DNA of 10,019 nucleotides, from assembly GCA_964250225.1 (NCBI GenBank), contig CAXUEY010000204.1:1-10019 (forward strand), read 5' to 3'. Under the pieces are notes generated by a model. That model did not search any database, had not been told where the DNA came from, and worked only from the letters and a program-made list of their open reading frames with translations. The stretch's first letter is position 1, and each line of letters begins with the position of its first letter. Origin of the DNA: Paraktedonobacter sp964250225 (lineage in GTDB: Bacteria; Chloroflexota; Ktedonobacteria; Ktedonobacterales; Ktedonobacteraceae). Both the position numbers and the translations under genes were made by a program. This document shows positions 1 through 6,122 of the stretch, in pieces.

Positions 1-107
1 TGGCAATTCCTCCCTGGCCTGAAGGCACAGGGTCTCCTTGCCACATTCTGATGAATAAGAATACGTGCGCAGTGCTAAGAAAGCAAGTAGCGAAAAGAAT
101 TAGCGCC
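1..107 (-). other. Left edge: probable start region of next operon gene
   Basis: No complete gene fits in this stretch. On the minus strand, downstream of the response regulator stop, the complement of 6-13 reads GGGAGGAA, a good Shine-Dalgarno sequence. The last visible minus-strand base (position 1) is an A that could begin an ATG about 7 nt after it. In phosphate operons of this type a PhoR-like sensor histidine kinase commonly follows the response regulator, so that is the expected product. This is inference: none of its coding sequence is visible. I see no terminator between the two genes. Confidence 0.35.
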
Positions 108-842
108 TTACCAGCGAAAACAATACCCCACCCCGCGCACCGTTTGGATCAGGCGCGGATTGGCAGGATCTTCTTCTAACTTCTCGCGCAGCCAGCGCAC
201 ATGCACGTCTACTGTACGCGTGTCACCGACATAATCGTAGCCCCAAACGTTCTGCAAGAGCTGGTCGCGGGTCAGGACGGTGCCGCGATTCTGCATAAGA
301 TACCTGAGCAGCTCAAACTGTTTGGGCTGCAACTCTACCTCCTGACCGCGACAAAATACCTGACGACCATCCAGGTCGATGCGCACAGGACCGATCTCCA
401 GCGTGCGTGGACGGCGAATTTCAGGCACCGCTTCTCTTGGCGCGGTATCCTCAGACATGGCCGATGTTTTGCTCAGGCGGCGCAGCAGGGCGCGCACACG
501 GGCCAGCAGTTCGTGGCGGCCAAAAGGCTTGGTGACATAATCATCGGCTCCCACCTCCAGCCCCACGACCTTATCGATCTCCTCGCCCTTCGCGGTGAGC
601 ATCAGGATCAGCGTGTTGCTCATCTCATCCTCGCGGCGCAACTGGCGACAAACCTCCAGGCCGTCGATTACCGGCAACATCAGGTCCAGCACAATCAGAT
701 CTGGTCTCTCGCGGTGCGCGGCCTCCAGCGCGCTGGCACCGTCCGCCGCGGTGATCACCTGGTAGCCCGCCTGCTCCAGATTGTAGACAATCGTCTCCAG
801 GAGCACCGCTTCGTCATCCACCACCAGAATTTTACTCGCCAT
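108..842 (-). CDS. OmpR/PhoB-family phosphate response regulator
   Basis: This is a two-component response regulator of 244 aa that should act as a DNA-binding transcription factor when phosphorylated. The N-terminal receiver domain (about 3-121) shows the acidic pair D9-D10, the phospho-acceptor D53 in LIVLDLMLP, T83 and K105 in DDYVTKPFG. A hydrophilic linker (about 122-145) leads to an OmpR-type winged helix (about 147-244) with VWGYDYVGDTRTVDVHVRWL and the terminal TVRGVGYCFRW hallmark. Length is normal for PhoB/PhoP-type regulators (about 230-245 aa). It begins 32 bp after the pstB stop with a GGGAGA-type ribosome site, so it is the distal gene of the pst operon. That makes the phosphate starvation response its likely job, with the TTAAC arrays upstream of pstS and of the PHS carrier as likely targets. 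The family assignment is firm. The PhoB/PhoP role is inferred from context, since other OmpR-family regulators have the same architecture. Confidence 0.93.
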   Translation of the reverse strand: MASKILVVDDEAVLLETIVYNLEQAGYQVITAADGASALEAAHRERPDLIVLDLMLPVIDGLEVCRQLRREDEMSNTLILMLTAKGEEIDKVVGLEVGADDYVTKPFGRHELLARVRALLRRLSKTSAMSEDTAPREAVPEIRRPRTLEIGPVRIDLDGRQVFCRGQEVELQPKQFELLRYLMQNRGTVLTRDQLLQNVWGYDYVGDTRTVDVHVRWLREKLEEDPANPRLIQTVRGVGYCFRW

Positions 843-874
843 ACTCTATTTTCTCCCACGTCCAATCTCGGCTT

Positions 875-1768
875 TTAACCGAAACGTCCGCTCACATAAT
901 CCTCGGTTTCCTTGCGTCGTGGCCGCTCAAAAAGGGTCGTTGTCGGCGCGTATTCGATCAATGCGCCGTTCAAGAAAAAGCCCGTATACTGTGAAACACG
1001 TGCCGCCTGTTGCATATTATGCGTGACAATGACGATAGTGTACGTTTTTGTCAGTTCTGTAATCAACTCCTCAATTTTGAGAGTCGCGATAGGGTCCAGC
1101 GCGGAACAAGGTTCGTCCATCAGTAAGACCTCTGGCTGCACTGCCAGGGCGCGTGCGATGCACAGACGTTGCTGTTGACCGCCGGAGAGACCGAGGGCGG
1201 ACTGCTTCAGGCGATCCTTGACCTCTTCCCAGAGGGCCGCGCCGCGCAGACTCGCCTCAACCTGCTCCTCGATCACCTTGCGCGCTTTGCCCTGAAGCTG
1301 CAAACCATAGGCCACGTTCTCAAAAATCGACTTGGGAAACGGGTTGGGATGCTGGAAGACCATGCCAATACGCTGGCGCAACCCCACCACGTCAGTCGTC
1401 TTCTTATAAATATCCTCCTCGCCCAACTGCGCTGTCCCCTCGATACGCGTATTGGGGATCAAATCATTCATACGGTTCAGCGTGCGCAGAAAGGTCGATT
1501 TACCGCAGCCCGATGGACCAATCAGCGCCGTAGTCTGGCAGGTCGTGAGCGGGATGCTGATATCGAAGAGTGCCTGCTTCGGACCATAGAAAAAGTTCAA
1601 ATGCTGGACATCTATTTTCACCGGCGCGCCAGGATTCAACTGCCTGGCTGCTTCTCTGTTATGCTTTAACTGGCTTTCAAACGCTGCCATTGTATCATTG
1701 GTAGCGCCCTCACCAGCGCCTGTTTCTGAGCTAGCTGGCTGGGCCGACTGGTTTAGACGGGTCTCCAT
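875..1768 (-). CDS. pstB: Phosphate ABC transporter ATP-binding protein PstB
   Basis: PstB is the cytoplasmic ATPase that powers phosphate import through PstA/PstC. Counting from the chosen start (297 aa), Walker A GPSGCGKST lies at 84-92, the Q-loop in MVFQHPNPFP near 139, the signature LSGGQQQR at 194-201, Walker B LLMDEP at 215-220 and the switch histidine in VTHNM at 250. The ending, DYVSGRFG, is typical of PstB. I chose ATG 1768 because AAGGAAGGAGA lies directly upstream; an in-frame ATG at 1786 sits inside or before that ribosome site. The protein carries about 48 extra hydrophilic N-terminal residues ahead of the usual PstB beginning (KIDVQHLNFFYG), which is longer than the common 250-270 aa. 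It is separated from pstA by about 500 bp that hold a small gene, which is unusual because pstA and pstB normally abut. Confidence 0.97.
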   Translation of the reverse strand: METRLNQSAQPASSETGAGEGATNDTMAAFESQLKHNREAARQLNPGAPVKIDVQHLNFFYGPKQALFDISIPLTTCQTTALIGPSGCGKSTFLRTLNRMNDLIPNTRIEGTAQLGEEDIYKKTTDVVGLRQRIGMVFQHPNPFPKSIFENVAYGLQLQGKARKVIEEQVEASLRGAALWEEVKDRLKQSALGLSGGQQQRLCIARALAVQPEVLLMDEPCSALDPIATLKIEELITELTKTYTIVIVTHNMQQAARVSQYTGFFLNGALIEYAPTTTLFERPRRKETEDYVSGRFG

Positions 1769-1931
1769 AAAATCTCCTTCCTTCATCGTATCACAACGGT
1801 CTGCGCCTGAGAAAATCCCTCAACTCGCCCTTTTAGCTGGAGTAGGTCCACACATTTAAATGAAACGTATCCACCGGGCATACTTGCCAGAGCGCTCACA
1901 CTCATCTTTTCAGCAACCTTTACACGCGTGA

Positions 1932-1958
1932 AGACCCCCGGATACATCCGTAGGGTCT
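1932..1958 (-). promoter_or_regulatory. Intercistronic hairpin between small gene and pstB
   Basis: AGACCC (1932-1937) pairs with GGGTCT (1953-1958), and CGGA pairs with TCCG inside it around a TACA loop. The hairpin lies about 10 nt after the stop of the small gene on the transcribed strand. The minus strand continues TCACGCG after the stem, with no T-run, so it is not a standard intrinsic terminator. It could protect mRNA ends or partly attenuate transcription into pstB. Confidence 0.45.
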
Positions 1959-1968
1959 GGTAAACAGT

Positions 1969-2187
1969 TTATGCAAGAATATACTCTTTGTGCAGTGGGA
2001 TAGCCGTATCAACGATCAGGCGATCCCCTAGCACCACCAGGCGGATATAGCGCCCGGCCAGAGACTTGCTGATAAAGTATGGCCGACCTTCGTAGGAGAT
2101 ATGCCCGCTGCGTGCCACTTTGCGCGAGCAGATATTTGCGTTCGCTGGCAATGGCGTCAGGCCCGACGTCTCGAATGAAGTGTTCAT
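1969..2187 (-). CDS. Small protein with integrase/transposase C-terminal-like domain
   Basis: This is a 72-aa protein within the pst operon. Residues about 22-70 (SRKVARSGHISYEGRPYFIS, then a KSLAGRYIRL segment and a DRLIVD strand) follow the pattern of the small beta-barrel at the C-terminus of IS481/IS21/Mu-type transposases: R-K-V, G-x-I-x-Y-x-G-x-x-Y, L-A-G-x-x-x-x-L, D-x-L-x-V. No catalytic DDE core is present. I chose ATG 2187 because GAGGGGAG (complement of 2196-2203) lies 8 nt upstream. The in-frame ATG at 2265, just after pstA, has no ribosome site and would give 98 aa. It is either a relic of an insertion sequence that landed between pstA and pstB, or a kept stand-alone DNA- or protein-binding domain. 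The intact frame and strong ribosome site favour expression. Function is unknown. Confidence 0.6.
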   Translation of the reverse strand: MNTSFETSGLTPLPANANICSRKVARSGHISYEGRPYFISKSLAGRYIRLVVLGDRLIVDTAIPLHKEYILA

Positions 2188-2269
2188 ATAAATGGCTCCC
2201 CTCGCTTTCACGAGATTTCCCTGCACGCTATTGGGCGCGCCCGGTACTGAGCAGACAGCGTGCATGCTT

Positions 2270-3205
2270 TTATGCGGCTGTCAGTTTGCGCTGGATCAAA
2301 CGCCCGACGGCGCGGGCCATCACATTCAGCGTGAGCAACAAGATAATCAGCGTCGCAGCGATCCCCGCGCCCAGTGCGGTCTCCTGGCTGGTCGTCAAGC
2401 CCAGCGTTCCCGCCCCCACTCCTTTGACATAGTACAGGCGCGTGGTCAGTGTATCGCTGGCCAGCCTGGGGTCAAGCGTGAACACATTGGCAGGATTAAA
2501 GATACCCATCGTGAACAGCAGAGCAGCCGCCTCGCCGACAATTTTGCCCGCCGTCAGAATCAGGCTCGTCACGATGCCAGGCAGCGCCGACGGGAGCACA
2601 ACCGTGCGAATGGCTCGCCACCTGGTCGCGCCCAACGAGAGTGCTCCCTCGCGCATCTCACGCGGCACGCTGTTCAGCGCATCCTCAAAGAGGCGCAGAC
2701 CCAGCGGAAAATTCAGGCACAGCAAGGTCAGCGCGCCCGCGAGCCGACTAAAACCCAGATGCAGATCGACGCTAAAGAGCAGGAAGCCGAACATCCCCAG
2801 AACCAGTGAAGGCACTCCGGCCAGGGTTTCCGCGGCAAAATGGATGATCGTCAGCAGGCGTCCCTGGCGCACATATTCGACCAGGAAAATGGCCGCGCCC
2901 AGCGAGATGGGGAAGAGAAAAATCTCCGCGAGAATCAGAATGTAGAAGGTATTAAACAGCTCTTTAATAATACCCTCCTCGCCTGTCCCCCAGAAATTGG
3001 CGCGCAACATGTCCGGTACGCCCGTCCAGAGCAGGTCGATGATAATCGCCACAAAGACAACTGTCACAAGCACCGTAATCAGCCAGAGCAGGCTGGAGGC
3101 CAGAGCATTGCGCCTGTTCAAACGGCGCAACAGGCGCCCCTGTTCTGCCAGCCGCGTCTCTTCTGGCTGCGGCAACGTAGTCGGAGAAGCTGATGAAATG
3201 CTCAT
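2270..3205 (-). CDS. pstA: Phosphate ABC transporter permease PstA
   Basis: PstA is one of the two inner-membrane subunits that form the phosphate channel with PstC. The protein has 311 aa. After a charged cytoplasmic N-terminus (1-35) come membrane segments at about 36-60, 85-110, 124-145, 153-173, 207-232 and 276-298. The coupling (EAA) loop that docks to PstB is seen at about 186-205, with REGALSLGATRWRAIRTVVL. The following GKIVGEAAALLFTMG is typical of PstA. Its ATG (3205-3203) overlaps the pstC TGA (3204-3202) as ATGA on the minus strand, so translation is probably coupled to pstC. A GGAGCG-like ribosome site lies just upstream, within pstC. The downstream neighbour is the 72-aa gene rather than pstB. 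Confidence 0.96.
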   Translation of the reverse strand: MSISSASPTTLPQPEETRLAEQGRLLRRLNRRNALASSLLWLITVLVTVVFVAIIIDLLWTGVPDMLRANFWGTGEEGIIKELFNTFYILILAEIFLFPISLGAAIFLVEYVRQGRLLTIIHFAAETLAGVPSLVLGMFGFLLFSVDLHLGFSRLAGALTLLCLNFPLGLRLFEDALNSVPREMREGALSLGATRWRAIRTVVLPSALPGIVTSLILTAGKIVGEAAALLFTMGIFNPANVFTLDPRLASDTLTTRLYYVKGVGAGTLGLTTSQETALGAGIAATLIILLLTLNVMARAVGRLIQRKLTAA

Positions 3206-4152
3206 TTGTAGACGCTCCTGCTCGCCAGATAGCGACTGATACAGATAAAGATGAATGAGATCGCCAGCAAGATAAAGGCCAGAGTCCAGTACGCATCCTG
3301 GGCCGCGCCGGATGTCTCGCCAAAATCGCGGGCGATGACCATCGTAATGTTCACATTGGGCTGGAAAAAGGCTCCCAGCGAGAGCAATTTTCTCGGCAGA
3401 CTATTGCCTTGTAGGACCAGCGCCACCGCCAGCGTCTCGCCAATCGCGCGCGCCAGGCCCAGCACCACAGCGGTCCCCAGGCCCGTTGAAGCGGCGGGAA
3501 TAATCGCCTTGCGCATCATCTGCCAGCGTGTTGAGCCAAGCGCCAGGCTGGCCTCGCGCACCTCTTTAGGCACAGCGCGCAGCGTATCAATGGAGATGCT
3601 GAGCACCGTGGGCAGCACCATAATCACCAGCACTAGAATGGCCGAACCCCAGCCAAAGCCCCCTGTCGCGGCCAGAATGCCCCACGATTTTGCCACAGGC
3701 GCGACCAGCCTGGATAAAAACGGCACCAGGACGATCAGGCCTAGAAAACCCACGACCACCGAAGGCACGCCTGTAAAGATCTCGATCAGCGGCTGCAAAA
3801 AGCTGACCAGCCAGCGCGGTGCCATCTCGGTAAAGAAAACGGCTGCCCCTAGCGCCAGGGGTGTCACGATAATCATCGAACCCAGCGTGATCACCACCGA
3901 ACCCAGGATTAAACCGAACGCGCCATACGTTGGGTGCCCATTGCCGGTTGGGTCATTGACGCCCGTCGGGTCCCAATTATCAATAGTAAAATATGTTTTC
4001 ACATTCGCACCCTCTGAAAAGATGCGGAACGCTTTGGAACTGATAAAGACGATGACCGCGACAATCACCACAACCAGCAGAATAGCGCATAGGCAGAAGA
4101 TCACGCGCGCCACCTGGTCGGCCAGACGCGCTCGCTGGCTATATTGCAACAT
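3202..4152 (-). CDS. pstC: Phosphate ABC transporter permease PstC
   Basis: PstC is the partner membrane subunit of PstA. From ATG 4152 it has 316 aa, the usual family size. Six hydrophobic segments are seen at about 15-38, 78-108, 119-147, 168-190, 222-247 and 285-309, with a periplasmic stretch of about 35 residues after the first. The coupling loop for PstB is at about 200-220, with EASLALGSTRWQMMRKAIIP, and ARAIGETLAVALV follows. I chose ATG 4152 because GGAAGGAGA lies 4 nt upstream. A GTG at 4260 would extend the frame by 36 codons through the intercistronic hairpin. That extension is not hydrophobic, lacks a ribosome site and does not resemble PstC. The gene follows pstS after 113 bp and overlaps pstA by 3 bp. 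Confidence 0.96.
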   Translation of the reverse strand: MLQYSQRARLADQVARVIFCLCAILLVVVIVAVIVFISSKAFRIFSEGANVKTYFTIDNWDPTGVNDPTGNGHPTYGAFGLILGSVVITLGSMIIVTPLALGAAVFFTEMAPRWLVSFLQPLIEIFTGVPSVVVGFLGLIVLVPFLSRLVAPVAKSWGILAATGGFGWGSAILVLVIMVLPTVLSISIDTLRAVPKEVREASLALGSTRWQMMRKAIIPAASTGLGTAVVLGLARAIGETLAVALVLQGNSLPRKLLSLGAFFQPNVNITMVIARDFGETSGAAQDAYWTLAFILLAISFIFICISRYLASRSVYK

Positions 4153-4163
4153 CTTTCTCCTTC
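4153..4163 (-). promoter_or_regulatory. Ribosome binding site deciding pstC start
   Basis: The complement of 4157-4162 reads AAGGAG, within GGAAGGAGA, and ends 4 nt before ATG 4152. It settles the start of pstC against the upstream in-frame GTG at 4260. Confidence 0.8.
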
Positions 4164-4169
4164 CAAGCA

Positions 4170-4226
4170 CGATGGGGGTATCCTTGTGCGCGAGGGCGCC
4201 TGCCCAGCCTCCAGGCGCCCCCATCG
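4170..4226 (-). promoter_or_regulatory. Strong pstS-pstC intercistronic stem-loop
   Basis: CGATGGGGG (4170-4178) pairs perfectly with CCCCCATCG (4218-4226). Nested inside, GGGCGCCTG (4194-4202) pairs perfectly with CAGGCGCCC (4212-4220) around a 9-nt loop. The two stems share bases 4218-4220, so a folded form would have the 9-bp outer stem, an 18-nt one-sided bulge and a 6-bp inner stem, or else the 9-bp inner hairpin alone. There is no T-tract, so full termination is not expected. By analogy with structures after genes for periplasmic binding proteins, it may stabilise the pstS message and lower expression of the downstream permease genes. That role is inferred. Confidence 0.7.
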
Positions 4227-4265
4227 CGTATACATGCATCCCCCTTATCTCAATACTCACCTATC

Positions 4266-5189
4266 CTACGATTTCGGCTGGTGGGTCTTCACCGCATCTG
4301 ACTGCATCTGGCTCAGCGGCAGAAAGTCCAGTTTGGCCGCCGCCGCCTGACCATCGCTGCTATTCATATAATCCAGGAGAGCCTGAGCGAGCTGCGTCGG
4401 CTGACCTTTTGTATACATGTGCTCGATGTTCCAAAATTTGTAGGTATTGCTCTCGACCATGTCATGGCCTGGCGCGTTGCCATCGACGGAGATCAGCGTC
4501 ACGCCGCTATTCCCTTTCGCCGAACCGGTTGCGGCATAACCAATCGCGCCATCGGTCTGGGCGACGTTTGTAACTACCGTGCCGGTGCTATCGGTGGTCA
4601 GGCTGGAGGGGCCAGCGACCTTCTCTGGACCACCTAGAATGTACTGCTGGAAGGTTGCGCGCGTGCCGGAGCTGGCCGGGCGGCTCACTACCACAATTGG
4701 CATATTGGGGCCGCCAACCTGGTTCCAGTTGCTATACGTGCCCGCGTAGATGCCCTTGATCTGAGCCGTGGTCAGGTTCGTAATATTCAGCTTCGCATTC
4801 ACAATCACCCCGAAAATAACTACGCTCACCTGATGATCCACCAGGTCGCCCTGACCCGCCAGGGAGAAGATATCCGAGTTGCCAATGCCCACGCTACCGG
4901 CTTCGACCTGATTCAAGCCATTTTTGCTGCCGCCGAGGTTCACCGTAATATGCGCGCTGGAGCAGCGACTCTGATAGGCCGCCGCCACTTTCTGCACCAG
5001 CGGCGCCAGCGCGGTTGAGCCACTGAGCGCCAGGCTGCCCGCCACACAGTTGTACGCCCCCGGTGTGCCAAGCGTACTTGCCGCCTTTGTGCCTGATCCC
5101 CCATTGCCTGAGTCGCCACAGGCTGAAATAAAGAGCGTAATCGCTACCGCTAATCCCATGAGTAGCCCGTAGCGCCATTGTTTGAACAT
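4266..5189 (-). CDS. pstS: Phosphate-binding lipoprotein PstS
   Basis: PstS is the extracytoplasmic phosphate receptor that hands phosphate to PstC/PstA. The 307-aa protein begins with a lipoprotein signal: charged MFKQWR, a hydrophobic core, and lipobox ISAC with the acylated cysteine at 24, followed by a Gly/Ser-rich tether. Phosphate-site motifs of the family are visible: SGSTAL (56-61), GGSKNGL (86-92), GNSD (103-106) and SRPASSGTR (169-177). A G-A-I-G-Y-A segment (215-219) is also typical. AGGAGG (complement of 5194-5199) precedes ATG 5189 at good spacing. It is the first gene of the operon, with a TTAAC-type Pho box about 95-140 bp upstream. Two cysteines, C48 and C76, could form a disulfide. 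Confidence 0.97.
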   Translation of the reverse strand: MFKQWRYGLLMGLAVAITLFISACGDSGNGGSGTKAASTLGTPGAYNCVAGSLALSGSTALAPLVQKVAAAYQSRCSSAHITVNLGGSKNGLNQVEAGSVGIGNSDIFSLAGQGDLVDHQVSVVIFGVIVNAKLNITNLTTAQIKGIYAGTYSNWNQVGGPNMPIVVVSRPASSGTRATFQQYILGGPEKVAGPSSLTTDSTGTVVTNVAQTDGAIGYAATGSAKGNSGVTLISVDGNAPGHDMVESNTYKFWNIEHMYTKGQPTQLAQALLDYMNSSDGQAAAAKLDFLPLSQMQSDAVKTHQPKS

Positions 5190-5282
5190 AGATCCTCCTG
5201 CTTTTTACCCCTATAAAAATGGTGTTGTTTGCTGCGACGCTATATGATCATTCCCGTCGCATTCATAAGGTAGCATGCAGAG

Positions 5283-5330
5283 ATTAACCATGCTTTATGG
5301 ACAGGTTAACCTCTGTTAAATCTGCGTTAA
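5283..5330 (-). promoter_or_regulatory. Predicted Pho box upstream of pstS (five repeats)
   Basis: Read on the minus strand (the pstS direction) there are five tandem units starting at 5330, 5319, 5309, 5298 and 5287: TTAACGCAGAT, TTAACAGAGG, TTAACCTGTCC, ATAAAGCATGG and TTAATC. Spacing is 11, 10, 11 and 11 bp. Three units keep TTAAC exactly. Tandem TTAACA-like units with about 11 bp period match the known layout of PhoP boxes in Bacillus and PhoB boxes generally. No convincing -10 is visible; TACCTT (5272-5267) and TATGAA (5266-5261) are weak candidates. The expected binder is the regulator encoded at the operon's end. Confidence 0.75.
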
Positions 5331-5339
5331 AACTTGCTA

Positions 5340-5565
5340 CAAGGATAGGTGATTGCACTGTACACAGCCACGTCAGGTCGCATAGAGAGCCAGATGAATA
5401 AAACAAGCCCCGCAATTTTTGGATAAATTTAGGGCTTAAACAGTCGCAAACTATGTTTGCTAGTCCTTAACTCTATACGTCCTGCCGATCTGCTCTCTCT
5501 ATCGCAGGAAATCATGACTCACACCTCTCAATTTTGGGACGGAAGTCCCCTATGTATGCGATATC
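5340..5565. other. Divergent intergenic region, no gene seen
   Basis: No reading frame with a ribosome site is visible here. Two short inverted repeats are present: GCAAAC-TAT-GTTTGC (5446-5460) and GGGAC-GGAA-GTCCC (5536-5549), the latter just upstream of the predicted cassette promoter. Either could be an operator for the plus-strand genes, but the arms are only 5-6 bp. Confidence 0.4.
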
Positions 5566-5594
5566 TTGAATTTTCCACGTTTCGATTCTATACT
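5566..5594 (+). promoter_or_regulatory. Sigma70-like promoter of the toxin cassette
   Basis: TTGAAT (5566-5571) and TATACT (5589-5594) are separated by exactly 17 bp; the -35 matches consensus at 4 of 6 bases and the -10 at 5 of 6. A start near 5601 would give a leader of about 118 nt before the WXG100-like gene. No other promoter of this quality is seen before the toxin genes. Confidence 0.6.
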
Positions 5595-5635
5595 CCTTCT
5601 ACAGCAAGATGTTCGTAGATTTTCCTTTTTAGGCC

Positions 5636-5658
5636 CAGGTACATCATTCGTGTACCTG
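5636..5658 (+). promoter_or_regulatory. Perfect inverted repeat in cassette leader
   Basis: CAGGTACA (5636-5643) and TGTACCTG (5651-5658) form an 8-bp perfect inverted repeat around 7 nt. It lies about 40 nt downstream of the predicted start of transcription and 60 nt before the first gene. The following bases are TATTCC, not a T-run, so it is not a terminator. It could be a repressor operator or an RNA hairpin. Confidence 0.55.
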
Positions 5659-5693
5659 TATTCCTCATGCATGCATGTATGGAAAAGAACTTT

Positions 5694-5710
5694 CCTCTTC
5701 TGAAAGGAGG
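5694..5710 (+). promoter_or_regulatory. Ribosome site with possible masking hairpin
   Basis: AAAGGAGG (5703-5710) is a near-perfect Shine-Dalgarno sequence 8 nt before ATG 5719. CCTCTT (5694-5699) can pair with AGGAGG (5705-5710) around a 5-nt loop, masking it completely (one G-U pair). A competing pairing, GGAAA (5681-5685) with TTTCC (5691-5695), uses the same CC and would free the ribosome site. The ribosome site is certain. The switch is speculative, because pyrimidine tracts pair easily with any ribosome site. Confidence 0.5.
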
Positions 5711-5718
5711 TATAACAG

Positions 5719-6063
5719 ATGTCAAACGTGTCTGGAAACACAGGAGGAAGCGATCTCGTCGTCTATCCGCTCGATCATATGCGCGACACGGCGGCGAAAA
5801 TTCTGGCTCAGGCTGGAGATGCCCAGGCCCAGCACGATGCTCTCTGGAAACAAATCCAGAACTATGTCGAGGACGATTTTAATACGGTCTGGGGGCGAAC
5901 CGTCATGGCGTGCCTTGCACCCTATGCTGAACGTCTAAGCGCTTCGTATGAGTGGCAAATTAATCTGGCCACCGCGCTCTTCGATGCCGTGGATGTCATC
6001 GAAGGCAATGAAAACGCGACCAGCCAGGCGTTTGTGCCACACCGAGGCCTACAGCCGGGATAA
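5719..6063 (+). CDS. WXG100-like small helical protein
   Basis: This 114-aa protein opens the toxin cassette. After a short polar tail (1-15) it looks all-helical: about 17-60 (LDHMRDTAAKILAQAGDAQA and onward, with W43 and W58) and about 62-98 (an ACLAPYAERL segment, then LATALFDAVDVIEG), ending in a polar tail. Size, a two-helix layout and a Trp-Gly (WG at 58-59) near the turn resemble WXG100/ESAT-6-type partners exported with, or chaperoning, type VII secretion effectors. A strict W-x-G is not seen, so the family call is tentative. There is no signal peptide. It has the best ribosome site in the cassette and lies 56 bp before the toxin gene. The likely role is as an export partner or chaperone for the downstream toxin; this is inferred from position. 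Confidence 0.7.
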   Translation: MSNVSGNTGGSDLVVYPLDHMRDTAAKILAQAGDAQAQHDALWKQIQNYVEDDFNTVWGRTVMACLAPYAERLSASYEWQINLATALFDAVDVIEGNENATSQAFVPHRGLQPG

Positions 6064-6107
6064 GGTAGGAACAGCTTCTTATTATTATGGGTGTTTCTGA
6101 GAGGTGC

Positions 6108-6122
6108 AAGGAGGAACACGTG
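6108..6122 (+). promoter_or_regulatory. Ribosome site deciding the toxin GTG start
   Basis: AAGGAGG (6108-6114) lies 5 nt before GTG 6120. The in-frame ATG at 6087 has only a weak AGG about 17 nt away, so the 11 codons between them are probably untranslated. Confidence 0.75.

Noticed and set aside
1932..1958. Hairpin as an intrinsic terminator before pstB
   Set aside because: No T-run follows the stem on the transcribed minus strand, and no good promoter for pstB is seen downstream, so read-through is expected.
2188..2265. ATG 2265 as start of the small integrase-like protein
   Set aside because: It has no ribosome site and begins within 5 bp of the pstA stop. ATG 2187 has GAGGGGAG at 8 nt.
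4153..4260. GTG start at 4260 extending PstC by 36 residues
   Set aside because: No ribosome site precedes the GTG. The extra residues lie across the intercistronic hairpin and do not look like PstC, while ATG 4152 has GGAAGGAGA directly upstream.
3251..4573. 440-codon plus-strand open frame across pstC and pstS
   Set aside because: It is antisense to two certain genes, its protein is rich in Arg, Ser, Pro and Thr without domain signs, and it has no ribosome site. Similar antisense frames over the response regulator, pstB and pstA were dropped for the same reason.
5666..5677. CATGCATGCATG as a regulatory repeat
   Set aside because: A short self-complementary tetranucleotide repeat with no second copy or known binding pattern; most likely chance.
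5667..5938. Plus-strand frames starting at 5667 and 5675
   Set aside because: They overlap the WXG100-like gene in other frames and start upstream of its strong ribosome site. Their products are basic and featureless.
6087..6119. ATG 6087 as toxin start
   Set aside because: It lacks a ribosome site. GTG 6120 has AAGGAGG at 5 nt and leaves a sensible helical N-terminus.
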